Below, one piece after another: positions 58,287 through 64,000 of a stretch of 64,000 bases of DNA. Position 1 is the stretch's first letter. Every line of letters starts with the position of its first letter. The DNA is taken from positions 2,542,001-2,606,000 of the forward strand of contig JAFFSR010000004.1 in assembly GCA_017163975.1 (NCBI GenBank), given 5' to 3'. The translations under genes and the position numbers were made by a program. Origin of the DNA: Anastatus disparis (Eukaryota; Arthropoda; Insecta; Hymenoptera; Eupelmidae). Below the pieces are notes generated by a model. It was not told the origin of the DNA, did not search any database, and was given only the letters and a program-made list of their open reading frames with translations.

Positions 58287-58935
58287 AGTATCACATCTCC
58301 GGATCACGGATTTTGCTCTAACTTTGAAATAGGTTTTCAGATGTCAGAATATGGAAAAAGCCAGAGTTATGACCCCAACGCTCAATATTTCTCTAGTTGC
58401 AGGCAATTAAAGAAAATCACTAAAAAAGTTACTAGATTTTCAAACGCCTATAATTCTTTAGCATTAATAGCTAGACGCTTGCAACTGTTTTGAAATGAAA
58501 GCTACGTTCAAATCCTTTCGAAAAAGCACCTATAGCATATCAAAATATTATTTTTTCCCAAAGTTACAGCGTTATAAGAATTTGAGCTGAATTTCCTTTT
58601 AAAAATATTAATTAATGATAAATGTTAAAATGTAGTACAATTTTCATAACGCTGTAACTTTGGGAAAAAATAATATTTTGATATGCTATAGGTGCTTTTT
58701 CGAAAGGATTTGAACGTAGCTTTCATTTCAAAACAGTTGCAAGCGTCTAGCTATTAATGCTAAAGAATTATAAGCGTTTGAAAATCTAGTAACTTTTTTA
58801 GTGATTTTCTTTAATTGCCTGCAACTAGAGAAATATTGAGCGTTGGGGTCTATAACTCTGGCTTTTTCCATATTTTGACATCTGAAAACTTATCTCAAAG
58901 TTAGAGCAAAATCCGTGATCCGGAGATGTGATACT
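58287..58935. mobile_element. Large foldback element, about 290-bp arms
   Basis: The left arm (58287-58575) and right arm (58646-58935) are near-identical inverted copies around a 70-bp loop. Ends AGTATCACATCTCCGGATC / GATCCGGAGATGTGATACT; inner ends CAAAGTTACAGCGTTAT / ATAACGCTGTAACTTTG. The open frame across the left arm is not supported as a gene. I could not identify a target duplication. Confidence 0.9.
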
Positions 58936-59299
58936 CTCCTAGTCAGTTGAGCTTTTACATTTATTATCTACTGATTTACATAATAACATTAAAAACTAAT
59001 GATTGAAATTTATAAGAAATAAACATAAATGTAATTATGATCATAACACTTCTGTAATCGATTATCCTTTACTGATTAAAAAAAACTCTATTGAGCCTTT
59101 ACATTCATTATCTGCTGATCTAAATAATATTATAGTAACTGTAAAAACTAATAATAGTCCAGTCATTGGAGGCAAAAATAGGGTATAACCTGGAAATTCT
59201 TTCGGTTAGCACCGATTTTCATAAAACTTTAGGATTAAGCTTATATTACCCTACAGATCAAAAGTTATATATCGGCGAGGTGCGCTTTTTGCTTTAAAG

Positions 59300-59760
59300 G
59301 AGTAAAAACTACCCTTAAAGTTGAAAAATAGTAAAAATGCCGATTTACGCTTATAAATAATTAAAATAATCTTGGAACGTCTAAAATAAGTATTGTTTAA
59401 TATTGTGGAACATAATTAATGATATTAAGCATTTTTACAACCCTTAAAAACCACCCCTTTGACTTAATAAAAAGAGCATATATAGTTTTTAATATTAAAA
59501 AATATTTTTATGATACAATTATGGAAAAATATTAACGTTTTAAGTTTTTGATATAATTTTTAATTTATTACATTATTTCAACCCTTAAAAACTACCCCTT
59601 ACGATGAAAAATAGAAAAAAATAATTTTAAACATGTAAATTATTTTGTAATGACATATTTATATTAAATTAGACATTTTTTCACAGTTTATAATGATTTT
59701 TATTTTATTGTAACATTTCAACCCTTAAAAACAACCCTTGATGATAAAATGCCAAAAAAA
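59300..59760. repeat. Tandem repeat of about 140 bp in the CXC element
   Basis: Three to four diverged units marked by CAACCCTTAAAAACxACCCC near 59437, 59579 and 59717, plus a weaker one at 59310. It lies between the left inverted end and the 3' end of the CXC-like gene. A short (ATT)n run follows at about 59920-59941. Confidence 0.65.
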
Positions 59761-60001
59761 CGAGTCTTTAGTACTTTTAATAATTTAATAACTTTTATTC
59801 TATTAATAATATATTTTTTATGTCTTATTATAGAATTTAGAATATATTTAAGTATTTTACATTTAAAAGTGACTATTTATGGTTAAAATTATAAGACTAT
59901 CATAACTTAAAAATTATTATTATTATTATTATTATTATTATAAGAACAAAATAAAAAAATACAAATATTTCACTTAAATTTTAAACAAATTTTTTTAAAT
60001 T

Positions 60002-60403
60002 CTATTCATTATCAATTTCGACTTCTTCTTCTTCTCCTGGATCTGTAATCGGAGGACAGTTTAAACAATTGTCACCGGAGCATGTTCCACATGTCGAGTT
60101 ACAAAATAATCTTAATTTTCTGCAACTGCAATTAGCACCGCAAGTAGTCTTACAGTTGCAAAAAATCATTCTTAGAAGCTGTTCTGGTGCAGGATGGTTT
60201 AGCATTCTTGTAGGCTGTAAAAAACCATCTTTATGGATCCATCCCCAATTTGTCGGAAGAATATTTTTATTTCCTAACCATATTTGCGTTTGCAAATATA
60301 CTCTTTTAAAATGTTCGCATAAAGCATCAACTGTTGGAACTAATGATGACAATTTTACAGCGCTATTTTTAGTTGTAGCCTTAATAAAGGTCTGGTAACG
60401 CAT
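60002..60403 (-). CDS. Cysteine-rich CXC-like protein of a transposon
   Basis: 133 residues from the first Met; the frame is open upstream to about 60468 (YGTAKDIQINKLEKVNLS), so this is probably the last exon of a larger protein. Residues 24-60 carry a conserved-looking block (LQTQIWLGN, TNWGWI). Residues 82-116 hold ten Cys in a CXC/tesmin-like pattern (CNCKTTCGANCSCRKLRLFC, CGTC, CLNC), which would bind zinc. The end is acidic. From memory, this WLGN/WGW plus Cys-rich ending recurs in uncharacterised invertebrate predictions linked to transposons. CXC domains usually bind DNA, so a role in recognising the element ends is a fair guess. No catalytic domain is present. Confidence 0.6.
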   Translation of the reverse strand: MRYQTFIKATTKNSAVKLSSLVPTVDALCEHFKRVYLQTQIWLGNKNILPTNWGWIHKDGFLQPTRMLNHPAPEQLLRMIFCNCKTTCGANCSCRKLRLFCNSTCGTCSGDNCLNCPPITDPGEEEEVEIDNE

Positions 60404-61863
60404 ATTTTCTAAATACGTAGATAAATTAACTTTCTCTAATTTATTAATTTGTATATCTTTCGCAGTCCCATATCAAATCGGCAAGCTACATAGTCTCATT
60501 TCTTTTCTTCTACCTGAGTTTATACTTATATGATATATATATATATGTGTGTGTGTCCACTTACAAAATATACATATAGGAACTGAAAAGAATAGAAGCT
60601 ATATACCGTACAGACTCAAAGAAACTGTAAAATATTTATATGTATGTATCTAAAATACTCGAAAATAAACGAATTTATGCGCTCCGAAAATTTTACTGAA
60701 AAAGTACAATTGGTTTTTTTATGATAACTCCGCTAATTTTTAAGCTTTTTAATTGTTCCAAAATGGATTTTGTAGGTAATTGTATCATCTTTAAGTCATG
60801 TAAATATCAATTTTTAAAAAGTTTTATTTTTTGAGATTTTTTAGTTTGAAGGGCCAAAAATAGGTGGTACTTGGCTCTGATTACAGAATTCTAACACTGA
60901 TATCTCAGTTGATTTTTATCGGACAAAAATAAAAAAAAGCAAAATATTAATGAAAAAAAAGCTATATTTTTTAACTTCAGTACTTTTTACGTACATCTGT
61001 TAATTATTAAGATATTTTAAAAAAAGGATGAATTTTTGAAAAATAAAAAATTTTTTTTTTTATATAAACTTGATTTTTTTAAAAAATAAGCATCCTAAAT
61101 TGCTGAAACTTCTAGAACACATAGTTGGTACCTAAATAAGATAAACCCTAAAAGGATTTCTTTATATTTCAAAACCTGTCTTAATGACAGTGGTTTTAAT
61201 ATTGAAATTTTATTGTCAAACTATATAAAATAATTTTATTTTCCTTGTAACTCCTTTAATTTTTATACTATTGACTTAAAACAAAACTGATTTGAAAGAT
61301 AATCTCAATACCTTCAAAAAATATTATATACATTTTTCTCAAAAAGTATGCCATTTTTCTGTTATTTAACGTTGAATATTGCTCTTAAAGTTTCAAGCGT
61401 AACAGTATTAATATTCAATAATTTATAATTCCTTATGTATTGTATATAAAATAATGATTAAAAATGGAATCGTTTTGTTTTTTTACAAGCTTTATTTTTG
61501 TTTCTATGAGTTTTTTTGATAAAATTAAAACTTTTCAAGTTATTTCATGAAAAACCGTCAGAAAACATGCTTTTTTACACTAAAAATCTATGTTTTCAAT
61601 CACCTATAGCTCGAAAAGTATTCATTTAACAAAAAAACTCATTAAAAACTTTTTGCTTTAAATTGATTTTTACATCGAATTATATGGTTTTTTTTCTCAC
61701 CGCCCCCGAGAAGGGGCGGCTCCCGCCCCCTGGGCAAAAGCGCACATCGGCATTATATAACTTTTGTTTTTTGGACTATTCTTTACCTACTGACAAATTT
61801 TCATGTTAATCCATCCTAACCGACAAAATTTCCAGCTGAAATGCTTTAATGACTGGACTATAA

Positions 61864-62496
61864 TCGGAATACAAATTTTAATGACATCATTAGCAAGCAC
61901 TCTAAGTTATTTATTTCTTTACTTACACACTCATACACACATTCTCAACAGGCTATCTTTTCAAAACTAATCAAATTAATTTTTTATTACAAAACTATTT
62001 ATTTATTATTAAAACATTTATAATAGAAAAATTCATACAGATTATCACTAAAAAAGAAAAAAATAAAACATGCACTGTACTTTTAAAAAAAATGAATTTT
62101 ATACCACTCTAACCTCAAAATCATAACTTTAATATGATTATTCGGCTCTCTGTAAACTTCTCGTTTCGTAAATAAAGCCTTTACACACCCGTTTAATAAT
62201 GTACTATATTATGAAGTTACATGAACGTAATATCAAAACAAGAAAATCACAGCTTTTTAATGTATTTTTGGTATTTTTTTTTAAAAAGTCAATTTATAAT
62301 TTCGAAGAATATCTATGATGTTTTGTGTAGTATCGGTTTATTAATGAATTGGTGATAATGATTAACTGCTTAATATTTTCTATTCTTTATTCTTTAAATG
62401 TTAAATAGAATTGTAACGAACACTCTGTATATTCAATTTCATAATTTTTTAAGTTTATTAAAACGGTAATATTTTGCACAAGAGATGAAATAAATG
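61864..62496. other. Spacer; diverged copy of Ly6 intron 1 from about 62330
   Basis: No gene recognised. From about 62330 the sequence is a diverged copy of gene D intron 1 near 48545-48770 (shared blocks such as GTATAC/CTGTATATTCAA, TGCACAAGA / TGTGCAAGAAG, AAATGTATxxxATATTA). Confidence 0.45.
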
Positions 62497-62500
62497 TATA

Positions 62501-62740
62501 AAATATTATAAAATATTATAAAATATTATAAAATATTATAAAATATTATAAAATATTATAAAATATTATAAAATATTATAAAATATTATAAAATATTATA
62601 AAATATTATAAAATATTATAAAATATTATAAAATATTATAAAATATTATAAAATATTATAAAATATTATAAAATATTATAAAATATTATAAAATATTATA
62701 AAATATTATAAAATATTATAAAATATTATAAAATATTATA
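62501..62740. repeat. Perfect 10-bp minisatellite, 24 copies
   Basis: AAATATTATA repeated 24 times without a single change. It sits exactly where the relic Ly6 copy breaks off and where gene D intron 1 reads AAATGTATTGTATATTAATT. Confidence 0.97.
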
Positions 62741-62742
62741 AT

Positions 62743-62790
62743 TTATTGTATATTAATAGTTTGTGAAAAAGAAAACTTTCTGAAGTACAT
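62743..62790 (-). pseudogene. Relic Ly6 first exon, truncated
   Basis: The minus strand reads MYFRKFSFSQTINIQ and then a stop, matching the first ten residues of gene D (MYVKKFSQSQ) before diverging into the repeat. The leader CTTTCAAACAG-TTAAAATG is conserved as in the live genes. The rest of the signal peptide and the splice donor are deleted, at the border with the minisatellite. It is a dead duplicate of the 5' end of gene D. Confidence 0.75.
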
Positions 62791-63890
62791 TTTAACTGTT
62801 TGAAAGATAAACGCTAAATGACAAAAGTTAATTGCTGCTTACCTTAAGAGTGTTATAATGGATTATAAATTTTATAGATAAAAGCTTATCTATTTTCATT
62901 TTATATGATTCATTTCCATACTTTTACAGAAAAAAAAATTCAATACAAATGGATCATCTTTCCAACAGAAAAATTATTGTATCAGAAAAAAATCTTAAAT
63001 TAAAAAGTATATTTGAGTCGACCCCCCAATGACTGACACCAAATCAAAAAGTATATATTTAAATGGAGAACTGAACGAGTCATCTCGTCATTGAGCGCAG
63101 GCGAGTTAAATAGACCTATATTTTTTATAAATGATATATATTACTAAAATACTGTGAGGTAAATGAATAATAAATAAAGATAAATAGAAATAAATTAGGA
63201 AAAGCAATACTTTCAAAATTATCATACAGTTCATTTTTTTAATAATAAAATCATTATGTCAGTGTAAATTTAAAAAAATGTTTTGTAGAATTAATTGTAA
63301 ATTTTTTTTATTTTAAACAGTATAATTTTATATTGTTTTTCATAGTGTTGCAAAAATAATATTTTCAGTGACTCAGATCAAAATTATGCATTGAATGTCT
63401 GTTATTCTGTGATTTTCGAGGACATTACAAAATAATGTTTTCCGCATTATTTGATGATAATTGAACAATTTTATGATTTGTTAAATACATTCGATTTTGA
63501 AACTATAAATTGTTGCTTTGTTACATTGAAATAGATTACATTGATTAGATTGCAAACCTACGTATATATTAATTGAATCATATTAATATTGCAATTCATC
63601 CATACATTTAAAAAAAATAGCTTGATTTTATCATTTTGTATGAAAAATTATTATGATTTGTATTATAAAAATGTTTTTGATAATTAATAGATAGATGTTA
63701 AAAAAGTAACCGTGCACTACAGCATTTCATCTGATCTTAATAAAATGATTATTAAATCTGTGCGTATATTTATAAAAAATTAATCATTATATTGAAATTT
63801 TATTCTTTCTATTTCTGTTCTTCGAGGTTTACCTGTATTTTTCATAATTTGTTATTAATATAATGTAAAGTTAAAAAAATAGTATATTAT
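62791..63890. other. Spacer with no recognised gene
   Basis: AT-rich; nothing recognisable on either strand apart from a GC-richer patch near 63018-63110. Confidence 0.4.
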
Positions 63891-63892
63891 GT

Positions 63893-64000
63893 TACGTGGG
63901 ATAAAAATGCGGCATTCTAGGCCGGCATGGGTTTAGCTCTCGAGGCGAAGCCTCGAGAGTTAAAATGCCGGCCTAAAGTGTCGCATTTTTATCCCAAGTG
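63893..64000. repeat. GC-rich palindrome at the window edge
   Basis: Arms ACGTGGGATAAAAATGCGGC and TCGCATTTTTATCCCAAGTG, with inner blocks TAGGCCGGCAT / ATGCCGGCCTA and CTCTCGAGG / CCTCGAGAG around the loop CGAAG. It resembles the palindrome at 35510-35641 in design (GC-rich stem, CGAGG...CCTCG core). It may extend beyond the window. Confidence 0.8.

Larger units (their letters stand above)
59155..61860 (-). mobile_element. DNA transposon with TAGTCCAGTCATT ends and a CXC-like gene
   Basis: Perfect 13-bp ends TAGTCCAGTCATT / AATGACTGGACTA are flanked by TAA on both sides (59152-59154, 61861-61863). Behind the ends, imperfect inverted homology continues for about 140 bp (CTGGAAATT, TCGGTTAG, AAAAGTTATATA, GTGCGCTTTT). 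The 2.7-kb interior holds a cysteine-rich gene on the minus strand, a tandem repeat at the left end and a GC-rich patch (61700-61735) at the right. It encodes no recognisable transposase, so it is non-autonomous or truncated inside. A TAA target fits PIF/Harbinger but the gene content does not. Confidence 0.75.

Noticed and set aside
58236..58493. 85-residue plus-strand frame
   Set aside because: Lies in the left arm of the foldback; its partner arm is equally conserved without a frame, so coding selection is not indicated.
62501..62740. CRISPR-like array or centromeric satellite
   Set aside because: Units are directly adjacent 10-mers without spacers; eukaryotic context; too short for a satellite array.
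63890..63903. Another LTR of the gypsy element (shares GTTACGTGGGAT with the LTR start)
   Set aside because: Only 12 bases agree and the following sequence is a GC-rich palindrome unlike the LTR.

Overview
The window is AT-rich eukaryotic DNA with short exons, GT-AG introns, simple repeats and many transposon families. The repeat content and the small secreted Ly6 proteins point to an insect. A hymenopteran (ant or wasp) is my guess, not something the sequence proves.

The only host genes I can support form a tandem cluster on the minus strand. It holds four Ly6/uPAR (three-finger) genes, called here A (1236-3119, last exon not seen), B (25382-28431), C (32069-40293) and D (41376-48883). Two relic first exons lie at 23118-23171 and 62743-62790. 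B, C and D each have four coding exons: signal peptide; first-half Ly6 exon; a tiny exon; and a last exon carrying the CxxC...LCN motif plus a hydrophobic GPI-type tail. Every intron is in phase 1, so the proteins read cleanly as 157, 168 and 171 residues.

The rest is mobile DNA. (i) A very young LTR retrotransposon on the minus strand (6013-17521) has identical 333-bp LTRs, a 4-bp ATAC target duplication, and separate gag, protease, RT/RNase H and integrase frames. Its integrase frame also carries an OTU-protease-like domain and a macrodomain-like region. (ii) An intact Tc1-like element (43846-46628) has about 530-bp inverted repeats and sits in intron 2 of gene D. (iii) A dead PIF/Harbinger pair (Myb-like gene 50527-51125; five-exon transposase 51491-53648) directly abuts an unassigned DDE-like transposase gene (53641-55740) broken by one stop. 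(iv) A 2.7-kb element (59155-61860) has TAGTCCAGTCATT ends, a TAA target duplication and a cysteine-rich CXC-like gene; it is the best candidate here for a poorly described transposon. (v) A degraded Ty3/gypsy pol fragment lies at 29930-30433. (vi) Two copies of one tRNA-derived SINE are present. (vii) There are many palindromic elements: four TA-flanked MITEs, three TTAA-flanked elements, two large near-perfect foldbacks (37406-38540, 58287-58935) and a set of GC-rich short palindromes.

The repeats lie mostly in the introns and spacers of the Ly6 cluster. Part of intron 1 of gene D is recognisable again beside the relic at 62.7 kb, and a tandem-repeat block at 21.3 kb recurs at 49.7 kb. This suggests that the cluster grew by segmental duplication followed by transposon invasion.
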